Shown: piece by piece, positions 8,829-20,459 of the stretch
Numbering within the stretch: the stretch's first letter is position 1
Layout: each line of letters starts with the position of its first letter
The notes under the pieces: generated by a model
What the model saw: the letters and a program-made list of their open reading frames with translations, nothing else
Told to the model about the DNA's origin: nothing
Database searches by the model: none
Assembly (NCBI GenBank): GCA_943736015.1
Contig: OX031071.1
Location: 12,868,119-12,932,118, forward strand
DNA length: 64,000 bases
Reading direction: 5' to 3'
Origin: Tridacna crocea
Taxonomy: Eukaryota > Mollusca > Bivalvia > Cardiida > Cardiidae
Made by a program: the position numbers and the translations under genes

Positions 8829-9405
8829 CCTTTGTTGATTTTCATAATTAATTTTTGTCCGGAGCATAACTCTAAAAGTATTTCAGATATCACCTTGAAA
8901 CCTCAGAGGTGGATAGATCTCATTAAGGAGAACTGCAGTGTACAAGTAGCATAATTCTGCCCATCATATTTTTGGAGTTATTGCCATTTGTTAATTTTCA
9001 TACTTAATTTTTGTCCAGAGCATAACTCAAAAGATTTTTCAGGTATCATCTTGAAACTTTATATGTCTATAGATCTTATTCAGGAGAAGTGCATTGCACA
9101 AGAACCATAACTCTGCCCATTATATTTTTGCAGTTATTGCCCTTTGTTGATTTTTATACTTAATTTTTTTCCGCAGCATAACTTTTAAAGTATGTGAGGT
9201 AAAATCATAAAACTTTAAAAGTTGATAGTTCACATAAATGGGAAGTGCAGTGCCCAAGAATTGTTAATTTATCATTAATAATTTTTTAGTAATTACACTT
9301 TGTTCGTTTTTACACTTTGAACTTAACAGTTTATAATCGCATGTTATATTTAGAATTGGATGCCATTAGGGGGGCATACATGTTTTACAAACATCTCTTG
9401 TTACA
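8829..9405 (+). repeat. TATGCC-type interspersed repeat, 3' part
   Basis: Continuation of the repeat that starts at 1741, after the CCTTT duplication. About three further tandem units follow and it closes with CCATTAGGGGGGCATACATG and ACATCTCTTGTT. The first bases of the repeat (TATGCCCCC) and the last (GGGGGGCATA) are inverted, so the whole unit may have short inverted ends. Confidence 0.7.
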
Positions 9406-9587
9406 ATTAAATGTCATTTTCTTTTTTACTAAACTTTCGTACATAGATCTTGAAAAGCTTTGGTCGGGTTCTTGTAAAAATTCTCTAGCTTCAATCAATT
9501 TGTCGATCAAATATTATGCCTGTCCGTCTGTTTTTCCCTGTCTGATTTTTTTTTGTCAGTCCTAGATACCTGTCTCTTCTTATCTTA

Positions 9588-9815
9588 GTCCTGTGTGGAT
9601 CGGTGGTAAAGTGTAGGCCTCGCAAGCGGGAGGCATCGGTTCCGAGCCTCAATGAAAACGCTGGGATTTTCGTGAGTGTGGCCTTGGGCAATACACTTCA
9701 GAGCCACAGCCTAATGCTGGTGTAACCCTAGATATACGGCATGAATAAGGGAGCTGTTACCTTGATATGACCTAAATCATGATGAAAGCGGGTAACACGC
9801 TGTATAAGTTCTCAG
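9588..9815 (+). mobile_element. tRNA-derived SINE
   Basis: The head has pol III promoter elements: an A-box-like GTGGTAAAGTGTAGGCC and a B box GGTTCCGAGCC spaced about 40 bases apart, as in a tRNA, with the anticodon-arm remnant CTCGCAAGCGGGAGGC between. An unrelated body follows, ending near CGGGTAACACGCTGTATAAG. I saw no clear flanking duplication. Confidence 0.65.
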
Positions 9816-9960
9816 TCAGTCGTGTAGTTTATATTTTGTTTCTCTGTCTGTATGTCGCTTCTACCTTTTGATCTGTCCATTTATCCCTCCGTCTTTCTGA
9901 TTTCATTGTTCCGAAATGGTAAAATGGTACAATGTGATAATGCATGGAGTAATTTCTTCT

Positions 9961-10278
9961 GAATGTAGTGGTCCCTTAATCTAGTGCAACGTGGAATAAA
10001 GTTTAATGACAGTTGACAAAGACAGATTTATATAGATATAGTACTTTTGCACATATTCAACTGACAAGAAATTCCTTTGATGTCTATCTTAAAATTATTT
10101 GTTGATCATATCCCTTTGTAATGAGAACATAGTGGTTTTAGATCTATAAATGATAATTCTAGGAAGGACGAAAAGGAAAAAGTGGCTCGGTGAAAGTAGT
10201 ACAATAATTATACTCATTTTTAATCCTGGCAAATTTTGTAGGATAATATGAAACAGTGGTTTTCTATTACAAGTCCAC
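9961..10278. mobile_element. MITE, TIR GTAGTGGACCCGTAA (copy 1)
   Basis: Left end GTAGTGGTCCCTTAAT and right end ACAAGTCCACTAC are diverged inverted copies of GTAGTGGACCCGTAA. The interior (AAAGACAGATT, CAAGAAATTCCTTTGATGTC, TGATAATTCTAGGAAGGAC, GTGAAAGTAGTACAATAA) matches 28889-29250 and 45335-45702. Non-coding. Confidence 0.65.
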
Positions 10279-10473
10279 TACGTTATTTGAATTTTAGCAC
10301 CAGAAATGAAGGTAAAAACAAACCATCGTAACCCATATATGCCTGATTATTATTATTATTTTTTTTTGTTGGAAACCTATTTTTACATGAAGAGAATACA
10401 TAATCTTAATAGAATCAAACCTTTTTGATCTTCTGCAGCAATGTTTTTTACTGAACAAGCATATTTTATATAT

Positions 10474-10489
10474 GTCCTGAAAACAGGAC
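10474..10489. promoter_or_regulatory. GTCCTGAAAACAGGAC palindrome, piggyBac left interior
   Basis: A 6-bp stem (GTCCTG/CAGGAC) around AAAA. The context GGACGCTAGGCACATGTG looks like the right end of the element (GGACTCCGGGCATATATG) but sits about 140 bases inside the left end. Confidence 0.6.
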
Positions 10490-10667
10490 GCTAGGCACAT
10501 GTGTTGTCAAAATTTCAAATTTGATCATTATGTACTGGATATTCACAGACAGTCACACAACACTGTTCTCTTCCTATAAAGTCACTAAAATCTATTGGTA
10601 TATTGTTTAGATACATAGCAGTTACACAACACCTATAATATTCACTGTTTATCCCTGGCTTGTTTTC

Positions 10668-12115
10668 AGACACTATGATACTGCTCAAAACACTTACGAT
10701 GCAGTCCCACAGAACATTTTGTACAAACCGTGTTGCAAGGCTTTTCGCACAATGCACATCTTTTTGTTTAGAAGGTGCTGCATAATGATTCTTACGGTCA
10801 TATCGAATGCCTTCTGGAACATGCTTAGCATGAGCAAGAGGACGCCCTCTTGGTCGACCAATAATAGCACGCCGTTTTCCCCGTGCAAGCAGCACTTCAA
10901 CAATATGTCGGCGCACTCCAAGCAGATCTAGAGGCAATTCTTTTCCAGCTTTTGTCAAACGATATATGTGCCTGGTTTGCTGTACTGCTAAGTCAATGCA
11001 ATACATAGAAATGGGCCACCACCACTTCTTTGGCCTTATTGTCACCCTGTACTTTTCCACATTCTGATCCATAGAACCACTCCACCCATCGTCCTATTGT
11101 AATGCTTGACTGCATATGGTTGCTCAATGCGTTTTCTTCGTCTCTCTGAACTGGACCATCTTGAAGCTGTTTGCAATGGTGACAGCCGTATTTGTTAGAA
11201 ACCACAGTGAAAATACTGTTGTCGTTCCATCTAACGACAACTAATTCGTTGTTGGCATCATACACCTGATCATAGGTACCATGTGGTTCCTTTTGCATAT
11301 CATTGACGAATCTTAGTGGACAGTCCTCTACACGATTGGACCTTATTGTGCCTGTGCAAGCAATACCCAAACTGCTGAGTTTGTCCACAGAGCGCAATGA
11401 ACTAAATAGGTTGTCAAATGTAAGGTTATAGCCGTTGTCTTTTCTCAGCTCAGCTAATAAATCCATGACTGTGGCACAACCCATGCCAAGTTGATGGCTG
11501 TCAGAAGCTTGTCGTCCACGTGCTCCTTGGTAGGGTTCAAACTGAAGCACATTCCCTAATGGTGTGGTCCACATTTTGTATCCAAACCTTATAGGTTTTC
11601 CATGTATGAACTGCTTCGCGCCATGCTTGCCGTAATAGGGTATCATGCTTTCATCAGTTGATAAATTCTTTTCTTTTTGAAAGTAAAGCAAGAACCTTTC
11701 ATTCAGCATTGCCAGCAAAGGCATTACTTTACTGAATTTATCCTCTTGATCAAGCTTGTTGTTGTTACTAACATGCATGTATCGCATAATTTCATCAAAC
11801 CTATCTCTTGTCATTGCAGTTGCAATGCCTTCATTTCTAACATCTGAACTCAAAGTCCAATTTGTCAATGACTCTCACCAAGGCTGGTTGTGACAGTTGT
11901 CGACTTGGGAGGTTGTTGATTTCAACATTTCCATTCCCATCCCCGCTATCCTCGCCTGTGACATTATCCATGGGTGGGGAATCTATATGGATATCAGCCC
12001 TTTGAAAAGTTTCTTCATCCTCCAGCATACATAGAACTTCGTGTAAGTTAAATCTCCTGCAAAGAAATATAGAAGTAACTATAATGTATAGAATAGGTGA
12101 AAAATGCCAATGCAC
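10668..12115 (-). pseudogene. piggyBac transposase (PGBD-like), frameshifted
   Basis: Reading leftward. An acidic N-terminal piece spans 12115-11837 (RRFNLHEVLCMLEDEE..., after an AG acceptor-like TTTGCAG near 12058). The catalytic core spans 11868-10993, with TDESMIPYYGKHGAKQFIHG holding the first Asp and LTFDNLFSS the second. The next frame, from 11072, starts MDQNVEKYRVTIRPKKWWWP. A third frame carries the C-terminal cysteine-rich zinc domain (RCALCEKPC, VCTKC, VGLHRKC) and stops at 10668 after QYHSV. At least three frame changes are present. The GGVD motif with the third Asp is lost at the junction near 11075, and part of the N-terminal half is deleted. Known piggyBac enzymes cut and paste at TTAA; this one cannot. 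Confidence 0.88.
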
Positions 12116-12130
12116 CCATTTACGCCTACT

Positions 12131-12146
12131 GTCCTGTTTTCAGGAC
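12131..12146. promoter_or_regulatory. GTCCTGTTTTCAGGAC palindrome, piggyBac right interior
   Basis: Opposite-orientation copy of the motif at 10474. It is preceded by CACCCATTTACGCCTACT, which resembles the element's left end (ACCCATATATGCC). It lies just upstream of the transposase remnant. Confidence 0.6.
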
Positions 12147-12483
12147 ACTTCTGTAAAGTAAAAAATGACAAGGAAAAAATTACTAACTATTGTGTTATAC
12201 TGTTGTATTTAATAAAACATTCACTAAGTAAAGTTTTTTCTTCAATATATGTCATTTGAAATATTGATAAATAAAAAGTTATAAACATACCTTTGGTTTG
12301 CAGCCAATACAAAAATCAGTTTCACCAAAAAACGCGTCTTTTTCCTTACAGAAAATGTAGAAATGTGAGGCAGTTATCACTTGCCACATTCTAATGGGTC
12401 AAGTCCTGGCTTATCAGGGGATTTCTGCGATAAAATTAACAATATTTGTTAGTTAGTGGAAACAGGTAGGGGCGTATGGTACT

Positions 12484-12499
12484 GTCCTGAAAACAGGAC
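12484..12499. promoter_or_regulatory. GTCCTGAAAACAGGAC palindrome next to piggyBac right end
   Basis: Sits four bases inside the right 12-bp terminal repeat. As a subterminal palindrome it is a likely transposase-contact site. Confidence 0.6.
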
Positions 12500-12589
12500 T
12501 CCGGGCATATATGGGTTAAATTTTCGTGTAAAGTTCGGGCGGATTTCAAAGAGCTAGAATCTAAATACTGTCATTCGGTCGGTCCGTCA

Positions 12590-13434
12590 TTCTGCACCCC
12601 TTCCCAACGTCCAGACAAACATTCCGATCAATCATAATGCGTAATGACATTGGACTGAAAATGTGGCCTCTTCAGTGTATAATATCTTTCTTAAATTTGA
12701 CCTGGTGACTTAATCTTTCACTCGACATGATTCATTTTCATTCTTATATATGAGATATCATCAAGAAAAATATTCCGACCAACTTCCCTGAGTAATGGAC
12801 GGAAAATATGGCCTATAAAGCGGACACAGATTTTGTTTTCATTGATTTCACGCAGTGACCTAGTTTTCTATCCGACGTGACAAATTTTGGAATTTTTCTT
12901 AATTGTTTTTTCAAAGTTTTTCAAAGATGACCTGGTGACCTAGTTTTTTCCAGCGGACGTTATTCGTGACTGAGATATTACGAAGCCAAATATTCTAAGT
13001 GTCATGAGTATTGGACATAAAATGTGGCCACTAGACCGTGCACAGGGTTTTCTCATTTCAGCTGATCTGGGTTAGCTAGTTTTTGAGTTTTTGATCTGAC
13101 AAACCTGATTTTCCATCTTCTCCCAGATAAGATCTAGACAAACATTTTGAGCAAGTTTCACGAGAATTACATCGAAAATGTGGCCTCTAGGGTGTACATA
13201 AAATTTGATCTGTAGACCTTGTTTTTAAATCTATGTAACCCATTTTGAAATTCGTCCGAGATATCATGAAGGCAAAGTTTCTGACCAAGTTTCATCAGTT
13301 TCGGTCTGAAACTGTGGTCTCTAGAGAGTACTCAGGCTAAAAGTTGATGAAGCACGACAGACAACGGACGGCATACGACTGACGATGCACGATCACATAA
13401 GCTTACCGTGAGCACATCGTGCTCATGTGAGTGA
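12590..13434 (-). repeat. AGCTCACC-class repeat, CTCTAGAGG type
   Basis: Its 5' end is at the right (TCACATGAGCACGATGTGCT read on the minus strand), followed by a GTCCGTCGT-type run. It has tandem blocks of about 140-150 bases with 'TGTGGCCTCTAGAG' and 'GACCTGGTGACCTAGTTTT'. The left end is not clear and is probably truncated. No coding sequence. Confidence 0.6.
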
Positions 13435-13789
13435 AAATAATACGTGTACGTTATTTCTGAGTGTTTCTGTGTTTGGAAATATAGAAATGTCTCCCCATGA
13501 AAGGCCGTATGTCCTCTACTGAAATTCTACGAAGGGCTTAACGTCTGCCATAGTAGATTCTTGAAGGGGCTTTGACTACTCTGCCCTTTTAAGGGGTAGG
13601 GGTAAATGCCCGGATTGGCTCATGTCTGTCATACAAAGGGTTGTCTAAAAGGATGTAAGGGAGTTTGTCCTTTGTTTGATAGAATTGATCTTATAACTTA
13701 TGACCTAATCAATCTACAGACACTCTTTTCTTTGTAACCAAACTTGATATTTTCTCTTCAGAGCCATGGGCTCCGAAAATATGAAGTTT
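13435..13789. other. non-coding stretch, nothing recognised
   Basis: No open frame, repeat or RNA motif that I can support. Confidence 0.5.
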
Positions 13790-14345
13790 CCTATCCGTGC
13801 ATATCCATGATATATGATTATGTAATGAAATTTCATTTTTAGTATTAGAGATTTTATGTTCATATGAAGCTCTTTTACCTTCATATCAACAAATTTTACC
13901 TATATATAATGAAATTATATCTTTATGTAATATAATTTTATCTAAAGCATAGACAGTTATATCTATAATAATTTTTTATCTTTATATATTTCAATTTTAT
14001 ATTCATATATCATTGTTTTACAGTTATATAATGGAGTTTTATATTCATATATTGACATTTCATCTATATATAAAGCAAATATATATCTATATCCTAATGT
14101 TTTATCTACATATTGTGCAGTCGTATATCCATACCTTATTTTTTATATTTGTATAAGGAAGGTATATGTTTATACATAATTGTTTTACCTTTATATACAG
14201 AAGTTTTATATTCATATGTTAATGTTTTTTCTATATATAAAGGAGCTATATATTTATATATTAATGGTTTATCTGCATATATGGAGTTATATATCCATAT
14301 GTTCATGCTTTATCTGTGTAAAATTATTGATCGGCTTAATATAAA
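13790..14345. repeat. decayed AT-rich minisatellite
   Basis: Degenerate units of roughly 30-35 bases alternate 'TTTTATATTCATATAT', 'TAATGTTTTATCTATATATA' and 'AAGGAGTTATATATC'. The open frame across 14113-14349 is a by-product of the repeat and not a gene. Confidence 0.65.
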
Positions 14346-15109
14346 TTAATTTAATTATGTCAGACAGTGTAGGCGTTCCATACAAATCTCTCTTTATATT
14401 TGTAGTTCAGTTTCAAATGTGTACATACACAAGTAGATAGTGCCATGACATTTACACTGGAAGTAGAATAAAACAGTGTCTAGAGGTGGTTAGTGCAACT
14501 TATTCAGCAGTTTTGTTGTTTTGAAAAAAAAACTTCCCCTACATTTCCTGCTTTTATCCAACTTGAAAATGAAAACCTGCCCACGTGTTATTCGCCTTAG
14601 CAACACTTTTTTTTTAAATTCCGTCATTGTTGCAAGACGTAGAGAGTTTTTGAATTTCATATTTAATTAAAATCAAGAAATGCAGCGAAATTCTCTTACA
14701 ATCAATATTTTTACGGAAATAGGTTGACTTAAGCTTTCTATGAACTATATGATTCTTTGTTTGGTGTAAATGTCAAAGAACTATTTATTTGTGTGTGTAC
14801 ACATTGGAAACCAAACTACAACTGTAAGCATGTTTCTGTGTATGGTATGGAGGATAAGGTGATGATGCAGGATATTTTTCTGTTTATCATTCTTTTTGTA
14901 TGATAAATAGAATCTAAAATTTGTGTTTATGTACAGTATTACCATTTTTATCAAACTCTTTGACTAAAATATCAAACTTGTTGACTAAAATGTATTTGAA
15001 ACTCGCCAAAGCTCGCATCGTACAATTATAGTCAATTCGTTTGATAATGAAAGCGTTGAGAACGCTGATGTGGCATTTGTCAAGGAAGCCACTGTGTGGA
15101 ATTAATAAT
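14346..15109. other. non-coding stretch, nothing recognised
   Basis: AT-rich unique-looking DNA; no coding or RNA features that I can support. Confidence 0.5.
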
Positions 15110-17055
15110 TTGAAAACAAAAGGGCCAGGATCGCTCACCTTAGTCAATAGGCAAAATTCACTCCTCTTGCGTAATTCAATTTCTGACCAATTGTCCGGCC
15201 AATTTAGCATAAAATAGGGCCTCTAGAGCGTCCACCAGGAATTTCCTGAAGTTGACCTTATTCATCACCCGACCGACCAAATTTAAAACTAATAAAAATT
15301 GTCAATACAAACATTCTGAGCAATTAATGTGGCCTCTAGAGTGCCAAAGAGGTATTTCTTAAATATAATCAAGTGACCTAGTTCATGACCCTAGGTGACC
15401 CAATTCCAGAGCCATTTAACATTTTACCAAGACAAACATTCTGATCAATTTCCTAATTTCCTAAAGTTGACCTTATTTATCATGCGACAGACACTTTAGA
15501 ACTCATTAAAAAAAATAACATTCTGAAAAGTTTTCAAATCGATTGAGCAAGAAATGTAGCCTCTAGACTGACCACAAGGAATTTATTTAATTTAACCTAG
15601 TAACCTAGATTATGATCCCAGGTTACCCAATTTTGAACTCATCCTAGATTTTATCAAGGCATTCTAATTAATTTTCATGTCAAGTGAGTAAAATATGTGA
15701 CCTCTAGAGTGCCCACAGGATATTACTTTAATTCGACCTTGAGACCTAGTTTATGACCCCAGGTGACCCAATTTTAAACTGAGTAAACATGTTGTGTTCA
15801 GGTGGGCTAACAAGATTTGAACAGGTTCACTACATACCAAATAACAAAGCTTTATGCTTTCCAACTTTAGAAAAGAAGAACTTAAAAGTTTTCCTTCTTT
15901 GTTCGAACTTGTGATTCCTGGGACGGGGCCAGTTTTGACGACAGGACATCATTTGAACGTACTTGGTTGAGGTCCACTAGGAGATGCTACATACCAAATA
16001 TAAAAGCTCAACACCTTCCAGTTTAAGAGAAGGGGAATTTCAAAGATTTCCTTCTTTGTTCCAATTTTTGAACTTGTGAACCCTGGGCCGGGCTAGTTTT
16101 GACCCCAGAAGCATCACATGAACTAAATTGGTAGAGGTCCTCTAAGAGATGCTAGATGCCAAATATCAAAGCGCTCTGCCTTCAATTTTCAGAGAAGAAG
16201 AATTTTAAAGTTTTCCTTTTTCGTTCCTTTGTTCGAACTTGTGATCCCCGGGCGGTGGACAACTTTGACCCCAGGTGCATCATATGAACAAACTTGGTAG
16301 AGGTCCACCAGGAGATGCTACCTAACAAATATCAAAGCTCTACGCCTTCTAGTTTCAGCAAAGATCTTTTTTTCCTTTCTGTGTGTGTGTGTGTTTTTCT
16401 TTTTTTTTTTTCCTTTCTGTTTGAACAAACTTGGTAGAGGTCCACTAGGAGATGCTACATACCAAATATAAAAGCTCAACACCTTCCAGTTTAAGAGAAG
16501 GAGAATTTCAACGTTTTCCTTCTTTGTTCCTAAATTTGAACTTGTGAACCCTGGGCCGGGGCTAGTTTTGACTCCAGAAACATCACATGAACAAAATTGA
16601 TAGGGGTCCTCTAGGAGATGCTCGATACCAAATATCAAAGCTCTACGCCTTCAATTTTCAGAGAAGAAGAATTTTAAAGTTTTACCTTTTTCATTCCTTT
16701 GTTCGAACTTACAATCCCCGGGCGGTGGCCAGCTTTGACCCCAGGGGCATCATATGAACAAACTTGGTAGAGGTTTACTAAGAGATGCTACATAACAAAT
16801 ATCAAAGCTCTATGCCTTCTAGTTTCAGCAAAGATTTTCAAAGATTTTGCTTTTTTTCCTTTCTGTTGCTATGACAAACAGAGTTAAGGGTGGAATTCAA
16901 TTTCTTGAACAAGTTTGGTAGAACTTCACCAAAGGAACATCCCTACCAAGTTTCATCAAGATTGGCCCAGGAGTAAAGGAAGAGAAGATGTTTAAAGGAA
17001 TTTTGGACAGACGGACAGATGTACACCAGCCAATGACCGATCACGATTAAAAAAG
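15110..17055 (-). repeat. AGCTCACC-class repeat, composite copy
   Basis: Minus-strand copy. Its 3' end is at the left (AAGGGCCAGGATCGCTCACC) and its 5' end near 17050 is eroded (GACCGATCACGA). The left part (15210-15790) has 'GTGGCCTCTAGAGTG' units. The right part (15830-16990) has about six 'GGTCCACTAGGAGATGCTAC' units, the same as at 6600-7970. A GT/T run lies at 16380-16412. One copy thus joins two unit types that occur separately elsewhere in the window. Confidence 0.7.
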
Positions 17056-17698
17056 AAGGGAGAAATATTGTTTAAATATTAACTTGAAAATCAACCTCCT
17101 AAGCAAATCAATACGTCTCTTTGGTTAAATGCAGATTATTGGTGCTTAAGTTTGCATCATTTGTGTATTGATGGTCTCCCTTTGATCTTTCGAGAGGAAT
17201 CAGGAGTAACGTCCCTTAACGGAAGGATTCATGATGGGTAGATAGAGAAGCCATCTAAATACATTGAATTCAATTAATTTTATACCTGGATAATATGATT
17301 TTGAGATGTCTTTGGCCGTCAGGGTCTAATTCCCAACTTTTCAATGAAGATTTCTACCTGTAAATATTCATGCACAATCAAATGAGAAGCGTGCAATCAT
17401 GGGACGAATAAGCCCAGGAACGAACTGGTTTTGAAACGAAAACCCCGGAAACAAAGTGGATAGAAGACAAATTTTGTGCATATCCTTGCGCCACTAGATG
17501 GCTATGAAGAGATGATGCTATTTTCAATCAGAAAGAAGTATTTCAACGATTGATGGCCTTTTGCTGTTTATTTCAATACGCCATTTCCAATTATATATCT
17601 GAGTGCTTTTGAAAAAACCTATTTGTCTAGAAAAAATGAGTTTAATTGGGTTTATTTCCTTCGGTTTTCAACAAATTACCATACATGATCTTCAGAAT
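17056..17698. other. non-coding stretch, nothing recognised
   Basis: No supported feature. A minus-strand AATAAA (near 17650) is noted only because an open frame ends 50 bases upstream of it. Confidence 0.4.
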
Positions 17699-17911
17699 TC
17701 AATTGTGAACATTTATTATTGATCTCATAGTGGCATTGTCTTCGACAAATGCCACAAAAATGATAATACATAAACACTCATGACCCTCTATATCTGCAGG
17801 GTAATCTACTAATCCTACAAATCTACAATTTTTTAAACGCACATTTGAATCGGGATTCTTATATGAGCCATGTTCTGGGAAAAGAGAGTTTAATTCATCT
17901 ACGTACTGCAT
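17699..17911 (-). CDS. possible coding exon or open frame, unknown
   Basis: A 70-codon minus-strand frame from MQYVDELNSLFPEHG to a stop at 17699, of normal amino-acid mix and not low complexity. It has DYPADIEGHE and a short hydrophobic stretch CLCIIIFVAFV. An AATAAA polyadenylation signal lies about 50 bases past the stop, as in a last exon. I do not recognise the protein and cannot show a splice acceptor that decides the start. It could equally be chance. Confidence 0.25.
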   Translation of the reverse strand: MQYVDELNSLFPEHGSYKNPDSNVRLKNCRFVGLVDYPADIEGHECLCIIIFVAFVEDNATMRSIINVHN

Positions 17912-18991
17912 GTGTCTAATAAGTTATTACACTATTACGGATCTATAAAATCTACTGTAAAAAATATACCGAATAAATCAGGACGTAGATCGGTCCTGGA
18001 CTTACAGAAAGATTACTAAAAGCGAAAAGTTTCGACTCATGTCAGCCTGCTCGAACGGCGAATACTATTTGCCGGTGCATGAAGCTTCCGTTTCATATGG
18101 TAGTGCTCTTGAAAATCATTCCTACTTTTTTACAACTAGCTTTTATCACGCTCGGGAAAATCCAATTTTTGTCATGGTATTCATAGAACAAGGAAGATTT
18201 AAACATGATTACCCATACCCCTGACCAACTAATCAAGGCCCGGGCTCGTATTCACCAACCATTATGAAGAACGTTCTTTGTCTTATTCTCAAGAATTTTC
18301 TAGCTTTGAAAGTAACACAACTTCTGACTGGCTAAACCGGCTCGGGGGCGACATGATTCACCACGGCCGTGAACAAGTTTCCAAGTCCCCTGACATCTGA
18401 CCGTACAAGTAATAAAGTCTCTTACTTTGTTTCAGTCCACTAACAGACGTACTTTTCGATTTCAAATGACTTCATTATTTCGGACGCATTTCACTAATAT
18501 TTACAGTCTTAAGAAACATTCTCAAATTCTATGTTGGTGCAACGTTTCGCACTGATTCCGGCAAGTTAATGGACTTACTTGGGGGTATATATTGAAGCCT
18601 TGAGCCCATTAAGTCAGAATAAGTAGGCATGGTGAATTGAACAGACACTAAAAAAGAAATGAAGTGCAAATTCTCAAAATGAAATCTTTGGAATTCAGCC
18701 AAACTTGAGAGGATTTCAGTACGCTTTGTATTAAACAATCCTAGCAAATTAAAAAAAAAAGTGACTTATAATGTAGACTTTGTTGAGTTAGCAATATTTA
18801 GTCACCAAATGACTGCTTTTCTTGAACGGTTTACTAGATTTTTTTTTTTTACTTTAAATAGAGTTCAATCCATTGATGAACCAAACAAACTTTGCAAGTT
18901 TCGAATGAATTGGTTCAACTCAGTCATTGACTATAAAAGAAATGGAAATTTTCTTGAATGGCTACTTTTTCCATGATAAATGTCAGTGGGT
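17912..18991. other. non-coding stretch with repeat fragments
   Basis: No genes. At 18240-18355 there is half of the fold-back element seen whole at 48418-48617 (CTCGTATTCACCAACCATTA...TTCTGACTGGCTAAACCGG). At 18025-18060 is a fragment like the core of the double-hairpin MITE (GACTCATGTCAGCCTG). Confidence 0.5.
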
Positions 18992-20459
18992 TTTTAGCTC
19001 ACCTAAACACATAGTGCTCGGGTTGAGCTATTGTGGTCGGTCATTGTCCGTCATCTGTCTGTCCTTCTGTCCGTCTGTCTGTTCGTCCGTAAACAATTAC
19101 TAAAAAATATTCTCTGAAACCGCCGATCAGATTTCAATGAAACTTCACAGAAATGATTCTTAGGTAATGCCCTTTCAGAATACTTCAAAGATTTGAATTC
19201 CACGAAGAATTTTGGTTGCCATGGCAACCGAAAGAAAAAAACTTTGAAAATCTTCTGGTCCCAAACTGTAAGGGCTAGAGCTTTCATATATTATGGCATG
19301 TAGCATCATCTAGTGGCCCTCTACCAAAATACTTCAAATTATGGCCATAGTGATGAAAATGTCTCTATGTTGTGGGTTATCGGATTTCACAAAGAGATAA
19401 AGAAGGAAGTTTTTAAATATTTTCCTGTCCAAAACCATAAGGGCTAGAGCTTTCATATTTGGCATGTAGCATCATTTAGTGGCCCTCTACCAAAATACTT
19501 GAAATTATGTCCTAAAACGGCCCTATGTTGTGGGTTATCGGATTTCACATAGAGATTTTGCCCTTGAATGAGAAAAATTGCTATATTTGACTTCGTTTAC
19601 ACTCTTGCATCTACAAGTATCAACCAATCAACACCAAACATGGTCAAAATATATATGACTATAAGATCTCGGATGAGTTTGATAATGGGTATAATCCGAC
19701 TAGAGTGACTGAGTTATTTGTCCTTGAATTATAAAAATTACTATATTTGACATTGTTTAAAATCTAGCACCTTAAATATCAACCAATCAGCACCAAACTT
19801 GGTCAAAATATATATGACCATAAGATCTCGAATGAATTCGTTTATGGGTCTAATTAGATCACAACGACAAGAGTTATTTGCACTTGAATGAGAAAGTTAT
19901 ATAGAACAGTTCCTTGTCCGGAGCATAACTTTGTCATCTCCAGTCCAATTGATTTAAAACTTAGCGTTTTGTGTTTGTTGCAATAATAAAGAGTGCAGTG
20001 TGAAAGAACCATAACTCTACTTCGTACTGTCTTTGAGTTCATTCCCTCTAACCATCATTTTTACAGCATTTCTGCTTGTCCGGAATGTAACTTTGTCATC
20101 TCTGTCCTGAACATCTTCAAATTTGGTATGCATGATTTAAAAATTACGGCGTGCATTGCACAAGAACCATAACTCTTCCTATCATGAATTTTGAGTTATT
20201 CCCCCTTTGATCTTTATTTTTATAGCATTTCTGGCTTGTACGGAGCAAAACTTTGTCATCTTAAGATGGAATGACTTGAAATATGGTATGCATATTTGTT
20301 GCAATATTTGGAAGTGCACTACACAACAATTTTAACTTTACCTCGTGTTGTCTTTGATTTATTATCCTTTGATTGTCAGTTTTACAATGTTTAGTGCTTG
20401 TCATCTTGAGTCAGAAGGAGTTCAAACTTGGTATGCATGTTTGTTGCAATATTACCCAA

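Larger units (their letters stand above)
10332..12515 (-). mobile_element. piggyBac transposon, nearly full length, inactive
   Basis: Inverted ends CCCATATATGCC (10332-10343) and GGCATATATGGG (12504-12515) are 12/12 matched. The right flank is TTAA (12516-12519) and the left flank GTAA (10328-10331), a one-base-decayed TTAA, the piggyBac target. At 2184 bases, with a transposase remnant across most of it, it is a degenerate autonomous copy. Confidence 0.85.

Noticed and set aside
9588-9660. Functional tRNA gene
   Set aside because: A and B boxes are present, but the cloverleaf is not complete and the sequence continues into a SINE body.
14914-15210. 98-codon minus-strand frame
   Set aside because: Half of it lies in an AGCTCACC-class repeat; no known motif.
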